Positions 26,101 through 32,888 of a DNA stretch of 64,000 nucleotides are shown here, one piece after another. The translations under genes were made by a program, and so were the position numbers. The stretch is from contig MKGP02000024.1 in the NCBI GenBank assembly GCA_001913845.2, forward strand, positions 27,443 to 91,442. The letters run 5' to 3'. The DNA comes from Limnothrix sp. CACIAM 69d (GTDB lineage Bacteria; Cyanobacteriota; Cyanobacteriia; CACIAM-69d). Numbering within the stretch: the stretch's first letter is position 1; the number at the start of each line of letters is the position of its first letter. Below the pieces are notes generated by a model. It searched no databases. It saw only the letters and a program-made list of their open reading frames with translations, and was not told where the DNA came from.

Positions 26101-28264
26101 GCACCGGGTTTTCTGGCGTGCCGCCATCGGCCACCACCGTCAAACCGTCGCCGTAGCTGGCGTAGTCAACGCGATCGGTTCCCAAATACAGAGACACATC
26201 ACCATTGGCACGCTCAACCGCACCCACCGTTACGATGTTGTCAAATTCCTGGGAAGCCTGACCCAACACGGACATCACGCCGCCATCATTGCCGGCCGCC
26301 ACCACCAGCACCACCCCGTTTTGGCGGGCATACTCGATCGCCCCACGCTCCTGGGGAGTCAACTCGTAGCGCGTCGTGATGCTGCCATCCGGGTTCCGTT
26401 GGGTCAGATCTAAACTCAGGTTCACCACCCCATTGGGCTGACCCAAAGTCTTGATGTGGTCAACGGTGTCGGTCAGGGCCGCTGCCCAAGCCCCACTCCC
26501 GATCGCCCGAGTCGCAAAAATCGGCGCATCGGGATTAATCCCATCAATGCCAACACCGTTGTCTTGCTGGGCCGCAATCACCCCCAAAATGTGGGTTCCG
26601 TGCTGGCTGCCTTCACCCGCAGCTAAGGTGGGGTCAAGATCGCCGCTAACATAATCCTTGCCCCAGGTGATGTTGTTGAACTTGAAATCAGGATTGTTGC
26701 CCGCAAACCCCGTGTCAATAATCCCGATGACCGGTTGGTTTTCGGCAGGGAATTCAAACTGAGTTTCCGTATAGATCGGTAAGGGGCCGGGCAGGTTCGA
26801 GGCTCCATCAGGCAAGACCCCATCAGCCGGATTCGGCAGTGCTTCGCCCGCAGACGGCTCAAAGTCCAGCGGCGGTGCGGGTAACAACCCATCATCCCCA
26901 GCAAACCCATCGGGACTTGGGGGGACTCCCCCTTCGATCGGGGCTTCTACATATTGCTTGGCATAGGACACCAGTAGTTGACCCGCATCGGTGTTGCGCC
27001 AATCTTTGCCCGGTGCAACCACCTCATCCATCAGGACGGCTTCACCGGTTGCGCCGCGCACTTGGAAGATGAAATCGTTGTAATCCTTGTCGCCACCGTG
27101 ATCAACACGGATGTCCTCAAACGTAAACGTGTTGCCATCACCGGTGACATCAGCGATTTGCCCCATCTGGAAACTGTCGTTAGGGTTGGCCGTCACCATC
27201 GAGAACAATGGTCGCCAAGATCCCTCGGCCCAGGGTTGCTCCAGTACCTTCACAAAAGTCGTGTCAGGTACAAGCACCACCCCAAACTTGTCGCCAGCCT
27301 GCATTTCAAAGGATTTGAGTCCGGCATAGGCTCCACTGTTAAAGTCAGCTTCACCATTCATGACTCCGCTGAAGCGAGCTGCCTCAGTGGGGTCATTCCA
27401 AATGACATAGCCCAAAACCGAATCACTGGTAACCCGTCGGGCCATCTCCGCAATGAAATCTACGGAGCCTAGCTCATAGGACTCCATGCCACTGAGGCTA
27501 AAGATTCCGGCTTGTCCGCGATAGGCCCCTCCGTCCCAAAGTACATCAACAACAACCTGCCCCGATCCTCCCACGGTGAAAATGCCGGACTGGAAGCGGG
27601 GATCCGGCTCAGGTAATGCAGTGGGGATCAGTAATTCGGCTTCAGCGCCATCTTCAGGATCATCGATTTCAGCTTCAGCCTCGATCGCTTCGCTGCTTCC
27701 CCCTTCCTCTGTGCTCGCTGCAAGCGGGTCAGTCGAAGCAGTGGCTTCTGGGGATGACAAAGCAGGTGCTTCGTTGGTTTTGCTTGCAACCGATTCTGTG
27801 GTGGCTTCAGAGGTGGCGGGCACAAATTCAATGATTTCGCCTTCTGGGTCAGGGCCACTCAGGGGGGTGGGCGGCGATGATGCGATCGCCTCAGATGGCT
27901 CAACGGGTTCCGATTCGGCAGCCTCAGACTCAGCGATGGTCTCAGCCTCGCTGAACTCTCCATCCTCAGTTGACGATTCGCCGATCTCGCCGCCATCCAG
28001 AACCTCGGCCACTAGGGCTGGGTCTTCACTTTCCCCGCCCTCTAGGTCTGGCAAAACGGTTTCCGGTTCCACCTCTGGTGCGATCAGGGCGGTCGGAAGT
28101 GGTGGCTCAACTGCTGCCGGAGATTCACCAAAAATCTCATCCAAATCTTCACTCAAAGGAACAATTGGACTGGGTGTGTTCAGTCGTTCTAGTCGCTGCC
28201 AGCGCAGAGGCTTCCGACGCTTACTTGAGTTGGCATCTGAACCGGACAAAGATTGAGATGACAT
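23198..28264 (-). CDS. giant multidomain exoenzyme: DUF4114, subtilisin, LGFP, amidase_3, bulb lectin, CHAP
   Basis: 1,688 residues, apparently unique in combining three lytic domains. Order: short basic leader (SSKRRKPLRWQRLERL), very acidic Ser/Glu-rich linker to about 215, and a DUF4114 domain (about 222-410, ending in DHGGDKDYNDFIFQVRG, a calcium-site-like motif). An S8 subtilisin domain follows (Asp near 517 in DTGF, His near 554 in HGTH, Ser near 734 in AGTSVA). Next are an SH3-like segment, LGFP repeats (WLGYPTRREYPW), and an N-acetylmuramoyl-L-alanine amidase domain (about 1070-1243: ALDPGHG, SLHLNAF, VESLF). A mannose-binding-type lectin has three QxDGNxVxY repeats, and more LGFP repeats and a C-terminal CHAP amidase follow (GQCVTL, GHVGIV). 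Pro/Thr linkers separate the domains. No classical signal peptide is visible, implying another export route, possibly the divergent M50-HlyD pair. Confidence 0.88.
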   Translation of the reverse strand: MSSQSLSGSDANSSKRRKPLRWQRLERLNTPSPIVPLSEDLDEIFGESPAAVEPPLPTALIAPEVEPETVLPDLEGGESEDPALVAEVLDGGEIGESSTEDGEFSEAETIAESEAAESEPVEPSEAIASSPPTPLSGPDPEGEIIEFVPATSEATTESVASKTNEAPALSSPEATASTDPLAASTEEGGSSEAIEAEAEIDDPEDGAEAELLIPTALPEPDPRFQSGIFTVGGSGQVVVDVLWDGGAYRGQAGIFSLSGMESYELGSVDFIAEMARRVTSDSVLGYVIWNDPTEAARFSGVMNGEADFNSGAYAGLKSFEMQAGDKFGVVLVPDTTFVKVLEQPWAEGSWRPLFSMVTANPNDSFQMGQIADVTGDGNTFTFEDIRVDHGGDKDYNDFIFQVRGATGEAVLMDEVVAPGKDWRNTDAGQLLVSYAKQYVEAPIEGGVPPSPDGFAGDDGLLPAPPLDFEPSAGEALPNPADGVLPDGASNLPGPLPIYTETQFEFPAENQPVIGIIDTGFAGNNPDFKFNNITWGKDYVSGDLDPTLAAGEGSQHGTHILGVIAAQQDNGVGIDGINPDAPIFATRAIGSGAWAAALTDTVDHIKTLGQPNGVVNLSLDLTQRNPDGSITTRYELTPQERGAIEYARQNGVVLVVAAGNDGGVMSVLGQASQEFDNIVTVGAVERANGDVSLYLGTDRVDYASYGDGLTVVADGGTPENPVLSTVDDGVGTMAGTSVATARVTGVVSQIWAANPDLSYRQVIDILKQTATDLGATGWDAATGAGLVNLAAAISLARMTVGEGKIDPEDFLTPTTWGGEGEVAPTERAVAFRSENFRLRLWPSDGVNLRNSPNSADRSSVNLPMNTWLNFDGWDYGTVNIDPVSKDQDALYYRTTYNGRIYWVPGIWVDGYPPSRPSLLPPAAPAPTPTPSPSPAVNWRAAIDAEHQATRNLLGNPTSDYFPASRSPQGTTGYFRYYENGTIHWSPQYGAVALWLDLNREYGAYGSPNGSAGWLGYPTRREYPWNGGMRTDFEGGYIFWDGQRARAVRTSNPAPTPAPAPAPSPTRSLVGKKIALDPGHGNSPGGFDPGALGNGTNEAAENLVQARLIADYLRQRGAEVTVIDDGGLSLVQIGQRSSGSDIFVSLHLNAFNRQAQGHEVYSHPTAPAADRQLAQTINNELDAAFPDAEIPNRGTKTADFGVLRGAPTNVPAVLVESLFIDSPGMSRGNVEKAALAIGRGIERYLTGQVTGGSVAPAPAPTPTPTPTSTSTNIILRPTSTATLSFSRGQTWRTSTGYQFIFQTDGNLVLYSPQGQAIWATGTENTGANRLSIQSDGNVVLYADSRPLWATNTSGNPEAYFAIQHDGNLVVYSSAGRALFSSGTDGGTLRTRSASAEWLRGSQPVTSLTPISTIWNSYKSTLGNPTSEITTHSSGATYQLFQNGSIVSSRHGTFPLYGAIRQSYQANSGLNGWLGAPTSAEQPQGNGVITQTFEGGYIIWNGRTATAYKNGSGSPSTSIPPTPQPGSGMYGNPENFYSWAIGQTGITRLDGMYAYRGQCVTLIARYIQEVFLSESERSKSRAFGDGKDTARVVASTLSNQFSPATSVGLPKRGAVISFPGIGVVNGIRYGHVGIVMAARQLSNGQRQVQIMDSNGDGLATNSKVTSRSTWINIPDGSASGYGSGIYWTNPK

Positions 28265-29044
28265 AGCCCTGACTGTTTTGAGTGAGATGTAGATGTGTTG
28301 AACTGATTCCTTGATTAATCACGAAGGAAGCAGTTGGTGATGATTCTTGAGATGTTTAAATCTGAAACTAAAGACTGGAAAACCCAAAGAATCTTTCAAA
28401 ATGATCTCTAAAGCTCACTTTCACTCCTTATTCGAGAGCGAAATTATGCTTTACTTTTCAATGATGCAAAAATTTCTCTTTCAGATCTATCTCAAAATAC
28501 TAAAATTGACAAGTCTTGATGGAGAAAATTTTAAATTTAAGCGATCACCTTGATTTTTAAATCTCTAGAGTGATTAAAATTAACCCTAGAGTTGATGAGT
28601 CTCCGATCGATCAGGTGTCCTAGGTAACCAACAGGATTCGGGTTAATTGGGATGGTGAGGCCTTTGCGTTAGCAGTACTTCAGAATCAGTGCTGGAACGA
28701 AAAATGGCTGACCTGTGGGGTTATCGCAATGGCGATGTGGAATTTGTGCACGATCGCCCAAAATTTTTGCCCTAGCCTGCGAACTAACCGTGCTCGATCA
28801 GGTCAAAAGTCACGATTCATCGAGTCTTTGCCCATGCTTTGCACAAAAGGAAGTCCTTGGATGCGATAAGCAAATTACCCGCTACCCACGAAGGAACTGC
28901 AGGACTGCGTTAAATCGTTGGCGGGAAGTTGCGGTGTCCCCCAACAGAGGGTGAAGAATTCGGGAGATTGTGGCTGGAGGAACTGACGTTCTTGGATGGG
29001 TGATTAGATCGTTCACGTCATGGCTATGTAGGGGTGGGTGCGTG
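28265..29044. other. 780-bp divergent intergenic region
   Basis: Lies between the start of the giant exoenzyme gene (leftward) and the M50 protease gene (rightward). The first 350 bp are AT-rich. No convincing gene was found; short open frames at 28347-28553 and 28715-28954 have no recognisable homology or ribosome-binding site and may be remnants. Both promoters should be here but none is clear. Confidence 0.5.
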
Positions 29045-30493
29045 ATGGATAGATTTGATGCTGAATGGCTTTGTCCTGATTTGCGAGAGCACTGGCAGTT
29101 ACGACTAATTCGCGATTCAGCCCAACAATCGTCCGCTAAGGTTTATGTCCTGAGTGCCAAAGATCAGCCACAAGTGACCATTCCGCTGTCTTTGCAGGAA
29201 GCCCAAACGCTGAAATATTTCACGGGCGATCGAACGCTGGCGGCTATTCAAACGCTTTGTGAGCAAGAGTTGAATGATGTGCCACCTAATTGGGTGATGC
29301 AAATGGTTCAAAAGCTAATTGCTCAGGGTATTTTGCAACTCGATACCAGTTCAGAAATGCCCACAAGTCCTCAACCACGGGGATCCTTGAAAGCCACCGT
29401 GCAGTGGTTGTCTCATCCCGATCGCCCTCATAGTTTGCTCCTGAGAAATCCCGATAACCTAGAGCAAATTGAGCTGGATCAAGAATGGCGCTCGCTTATT
29501 GAGCAACTTGGCCATCGATCGCCCCAAGACTTAGCAATTGAATATGAGATAGATCCCCAGGAGTTGCGGGCCCTCTACAGTGGTTTGGCCCAAGCAGAGA
29601 TGCTCGTGGATATTCCCAAACCTATTCCCCGTAAACGGAAATGGACACCCTTGAAACTGCTGTCCTTTCGTTATCCCCTGCTCAATCCTGATCCCTGGCT
29701 CAATCAGCACTACCATCACTTTCTTTGGATGCGATCGCCCTGGTTTGGAAGGGTGTTGGCAATTGGTCTAGTCGCTTCCGTGGTCGTCATGCTGGATCAG
29801 TTAGCAGCCATTTTGCACGAAGGGCAAGTTCTATGGCAGTTTTGGGGCAGTTCCCTGTTGTTGCCATTTGTCCTATTAATTGCTCTTGTGATTGCCATTC
29901 ATGAGCTGGGCCATGCGTTCACCTTGAAAGCTTATGGCGGTACTGTGCCCAATATGGGGATCCTGTTCATGATGTTGATCCCAATCGCCTATACCGATAG
30001 CAACGATGCCTATCAACTACCCCAACATCGGCGAGCCATGGTGTTTGGGGCAGGAATTTTAGTCCAGGCTGTTTTGGCTGCGATCGGGTTTTGGGTTTGG
30101 CTAGTGTCAGGCGATGGAACTTGGGTGCATACCGCTAGCTACTTGCTGATGGCTGCCGCCACTTTTACATTGGCTCTCAACTTCAATCCCCTTGCTAGTT
30201 ACGACGGGTACTATCTCCTGACCGCCCTCACGGGGATCAATAATCTCCGCCCCCAGTCTTTCCAGCTCTACCAAGCCTGGTTTAAGGGCAAGCCAGCTCC
30301 GGCAGAACCGCGCGATCGTCCAGTTTTGGCAATTTATGCCCCCTTCGCGCTGGCCTATTCCCTATTAGTAATGGGCAGTGTTTTATTGCTGGTAATTTAT
30401 TGGTGCTTAATTCATATTCCCATTTTTGCAGGAACTCTTTTCCTAGGTTGGTTGTTTTATTTCTGCTTCTGGCCTGAGCCTCAACTATCTTGA
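29045..30493 (+). CDS. M50-family (site-2-type) membrane metalloprotease with PqqD-like N-terminus
   Basis: About 482 residues from ATG 29045 (MDRFDAEWLCPDLREH); the open frame extends upstream but without conserved features. The first 110 residues resemble the winged-helix PqqD-like domain common in peptide-export proteases (ISLQEAQTLKYFTGDRT style). A polytopic membrane part follows with the zinc motif AIHELGHAFTLKAYGG (HELGH near residue 289) and the third-ligand region FNPLASYDGYYLL near residue 380. This layout is that of 'peptide zinc metalloprotease' partners of HlyD-type adaptors. The HlyD gene starts 60 bp downstream, so the two form an operon; no ABC ATPase is encoded here. Likely site is the plasma membrane. 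Substrate unknown; the giant exoenzyme is the obvious candidate. Confidence 0.8.
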   Translation: MDRFDAEWLCPDLREHWQLRLIRDSAQQSSAKVYVLSAKDQPQVTIPLSLQEAQTLKYFTGDRTLAAIQTLCEQELNDVPPNWVMQMVQKLIAQGILQLDTSSEMPTSPQPRGSLKATVQWLSHPDRPHSLLLRNPDNLEQIELDQEWRSLIEQLGHRSPQDLAIEYEIDPQELRALYSGLAQAEMLVDIPKPIPRKRKWTPLKLLSFRYPLLNPDPWLNQHYHHFLWMRSPWFGRVLAIGLVASVVVMLDQLAAILHEGQVLWQFWGSSLLLPFVLLIALVIAIHELGHAFTLKAYGGTVPNMGILFMMLIPIAYTDSNDAYQLPQHRRAMVFGAGILVQAVLAAIGFWVWLVSGDGTWVHTASYLLMAAATFTLALNFNPLASYDGYYLLTALTGINNLRPQSFQLYQAWFKGKPAPAEPRDRPVLAIYAPFALAYSLLVMGSVLLLVIYWCLIHIPIFAGTLFLGWLFYFCFWPEPQLS

Positions 30494-30553
30494 TTATCCA
30501 AATGTTTGTCTGATTAGTTTCCCATCACACGACACTTTGTTATCTCCACTGTC

Positions 30554-32011
30554 ATGACTGCTCCTCAACCTCGTTCTCAATCCCCACTCCGAATTGTTCC
30601 ACCTAGCCAAATTGGTAAGGCTTCTGGTTCACCAGCTTCCACCAAAACACCATCATTACCCCAGACTGAAATGTCAACTTCTGATACTGCTGCTGGTTTG
30701 AGTTCACCCATTCCCTGGCGGCGTTGGGCGATCGGGGCCGGATTAATTTTTGGAATTGGGGTCATCATGCATATACCTGTGCCACCCCCTAGCTGGACTG
30801 AAGGAGAACTACGAGTGCCTGACAGTAGTAGCCATCGCCAGACGGTTTATGCGGGTAAGTCTGGCAAGGTCATTAAAATTCATGTTCAATCAGGCGATTT
30901 TGTGCGGGCAGGTCAGGTTCTAGTTGAACTGGAATTAACTGAAATTGATCAAAAAATTAGCGATCTCCAGACTGAGATCAAGAAGCAAGAAGGTCTGATT
31001 CAAGAGGCTCAAATCCGTTACCAAGGTGCTCACCATCGAATTTCAGAATTAAATTTCAGTGCTGCCATCGCCAGAGATCGGGCGAATCGGGCGAAGTCTC
31101 GTTCTGGCAATTTACAAGCACCTGAAGTGGCTATCTATGATGCAGAAGTGCAAGAACTGCGCAGCCGACAAGTTCGGTTACGGAACGAGATGCGGTCTAC
31201 CCAGCAAATGATTGATGAGTTGGAAGAGGCAATCCAACGACGAATACCGCTAGTGAGTGAAGGAGCAATCTCTGAAGAGCAATTGAGCCCCAAAAAGCAA
31301 GAACTTATTCAGCGTCAACAGGAATTGCAGGGACAAAAGGATCAAATTCATGAAACTAACCAAAAAATCCAGGGGGTGCAAGCGAAAAAGCAACTGGCTC
31401 GCCAAACCCTGAATGATGGCAGTGTAGGTCAAGTGAGCGATTTTCAAGAAGCCCAGATTAAGCTCACGGCAGCGGTAGCCGAAATTAGTAAGTATCAGAA
31501 AGCCGCTTTGATTGCGAACCAAGTGCTGGAAGAGTATCAGCGGAAACTGGGGCAACTGATGCGCGATCAATCGAGCTACCAAATGATTAGAGCTAACCGT
31601 GATGGACGGGTCTATGGAGCTGACCTGGCTGGTAAGGTAAATTCTCAAGTGGATGGGAAGGAGAAGCTCTTTGAAATTGTGGATTTGACCACACTAGAAG
31701 TACCAGTTGAAATTGATCAACGAGATCGTGATGTGGTGCATACAGGGATGATGGTAGAAGTGCGCCCGATGCAACCCAATCAGCCAAAACAAATTTCAGA
31801 GTTAAAAAATGATGACTCTGCCGTCAGACAGGATCCCACCCAACAAAAACGACAGCTATTCTACTTTACAACTGTCAAGAATCAGGATGGCAGTTTGCGA
31901 CCGGGAGAGAAAGTCTATGTCACAGTTTTAACGAAGCCGATGCCGCTGTATCAAGTCATTGGGCGAGAGTTAAGGAAACTCTTCAAATCGCGCCAATTTG
32001 GTGATTTTTGA
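30554..32011 (+). CDS. HlyD-family membrane-fusion (periplasmic adaptor) protein
   Basis: 485 residues. A Ser/Pro-rich cytosolic N-terminus (1-55) is followed by one transmembrane helix (about 57-77, RRWAIGAGLIFGIGVIMHIP). A biotinyl/lipoyl-like half follows (VYAGKSGKVIKIHVQSGDFVRAGQVLVELE, positions about 96-125), then a long alpha-helical coiled coil (about 128-330, many Gln/Glu/Lys). The second lipoyl half (IRANRDGRVYGADLAGKVNSQ) and a beta-barrel domain with GEKVYVTVLTKP complete it. This is the architecture of type I secretion and efflux adaptors that bridge to TolC. It is the second gene of the M50-HlyD operon. A strong bidirectional terminator lies about 110 bp beyond its stop. Confidence 0.87.
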   Translation: MTAPQPRSQSPLRIVPPSQIGKASGSPASTKTPSLPQTEMSTSDTAAGLSSPIPWRRWAIGAGLIFGIGVIMHIPVPPPSWTEGELRVPDSSSHRQTVYAGKSGKVIKIHVQSGDFVRAGQVLVELELTEIDQKISDLQTEIKKQEGLIQEAQIRYQGAHHRISELNFSAAIARDRANRAKSRSGNLQAPEVAIYDAEVQELRSRQVRLRNEMRSTQQMIDELEEAIQRRIPLVSEGAISEEQLSPKKQELIQRQQELQGQKDQIHETNQKIQGVQAKKQLARQTLNDGSVGQVSDFQEAQIKLTAAVAEISKYQKAALIANQVLEEYQRKLGQLMRDQSSYQMIRANRDGRVYGADLAGKVNSQVDGKEKLFEIVDLTTLEVPVEIDQRDRDVVHTGMMVEVRPMQPNQPKQISELKNDDSAVRQDPTQQKRQLFYFTTVKNQDGSLRPGEKVYVTVLTKPMPLYQVIGRELRKLFKSRQFGDF

Positions 32012-32118
32012 TGATCTTTTGATGATAATGACGGTGGCAATCAGTGGCTAATGACCTAGACTGCCACCGATTCCGCAGGTACTATTCCACAGGCCTTATT
32101 TAAGTCATTTAATAGAAA

Positions 32119-32154
32119 CAAAGGCACGTCGATCGGGTGGATCGGCGTGCTTTT
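32119..32154. terminator. bidirectional hairpin terminator between hlyD-like gene and rpsN
   Basis: AAAGGCACGTCGATC (about 32120-32134) pairs with GATCGGCGTGCTTTT (32140-32154) around a short loop, giving a 15-bp stem with a few wobble pairs and A/T tracts on both sides. It lies between two convergent genes and can serve both. Confidence 0.75.
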
Positions 32155-32232
32155 GTGGAAACGGGATGGACTTCGACAAGAAGCCCCAAAACGGTGCGGT
32201 AATGATACTGCTGATGCTGGCCAGTTCGTTGC

Positions 32233-32535
32233 TTACCAGCTCGACTTGACCACACCGGGCAACAAGCCTTGGTGAGCCATTTCGCGCAGAGCGTTCCGGC
32301 ACAGACCAAAATCGCGGTAGTAGCCACGGGGACGGCCAGTTAACCAGCAGCGGTTTTGGTGGCGGTTCCGGGCGCTGTTGCGGGGCAGGCGCTGAATTTG
32401 GCGATGCAGGGCCAGCTTTTCCATCGGATCCTGGGCGGATTCAAACTGCGCCTTCAGATCGGCACGCTTGGCGGCATATTTAGCAATCAGGCGATCGCGC
32501 TTCTTTTCGCGCTCGACCATGGACTTTTTAGCCAT
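32233..32535 (-). CDS. rpsN: 30S ribosomal protein S14
   Basis: 100-residue S14 of the long, zinc-free (C-minus) type. It has [17 protein letters not shown] at the start, [22 protein letters not shown] (positions about 49-70) and the C-terminal [12 protein letters not shown] segment, here [20 protein letters not shown]. It assembles late into the 30S head. As is usual in cyanobacteria it is outside the main ribosomal protein operons. Monocistronic, reading leftward into the shared terminator. A family B element lies about 210 bp upstream of its start. Confidence 0.97.
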   Translation of the reverse strand: MAKKSMVEREKKRDRLIAKYAAKRADLKAQFESAQDPMEKLALHRQIQRLPRNSARNRHQNRCWLTGRPRGYYRDFGLCRNALREMAHQGLLPGVVKSSW

Positions 32536-32745
32536 TGCGGTGTTTCTGCTTGGTGACTAAGGGTTGGACTGTCGAAACTCGACAGGGGCTAATGCTTGAG
32601 ACCGCTGGACTGCACAGCCCTAAACAGATGCTGGGTCTTGGCGGCAAAAAAGGGTATAAGCAAGCATCCTATTGTAAGGCAAGGCGACCGATCGCGATCA
32701 ACGGGTTGCAATCAACCGGTTGCGATCAACTGGCGGGCGGGATTG

Positions 32746-32888
32746 GGGCCTATCGTCACTTCCTAGGGTCAGGCGGAAACGATTGATTTTCCATGTCCCA
32801 GTCGTTGTAACAAGATGCTCAAGCCCCTTGTCCCCTACGATCTGCCAACGGCGGAATCAAGGTTTCAGACGATTTGACGACATGCCCT
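32746..32888. repeat. MITE-like element, family B, overlapping the 3' end of the GT39 gene
   Basis: 143 bp, with imperfect terminal inverted repeats (left GGGCCTATCGTCACTTCC; right inverted AGGGCATGTCGTCAAATC). Internal segments GATTGATTTTCCAT, CAAGATGCTCAAGCCCCTTG and ACGATCTGCCAACGGCGGAA are shared with the copy at 36078-36221. The stop codon and about 23 final codons of the glycosyltransferase lie inside this element. Confidence 0.72.

Noticed and set aside
28715..28954. 79-residue frame before the M50 gene
   Set aside because: No ribosome-binding site, no recognised family; may be a remnant but not supportable as a gene.
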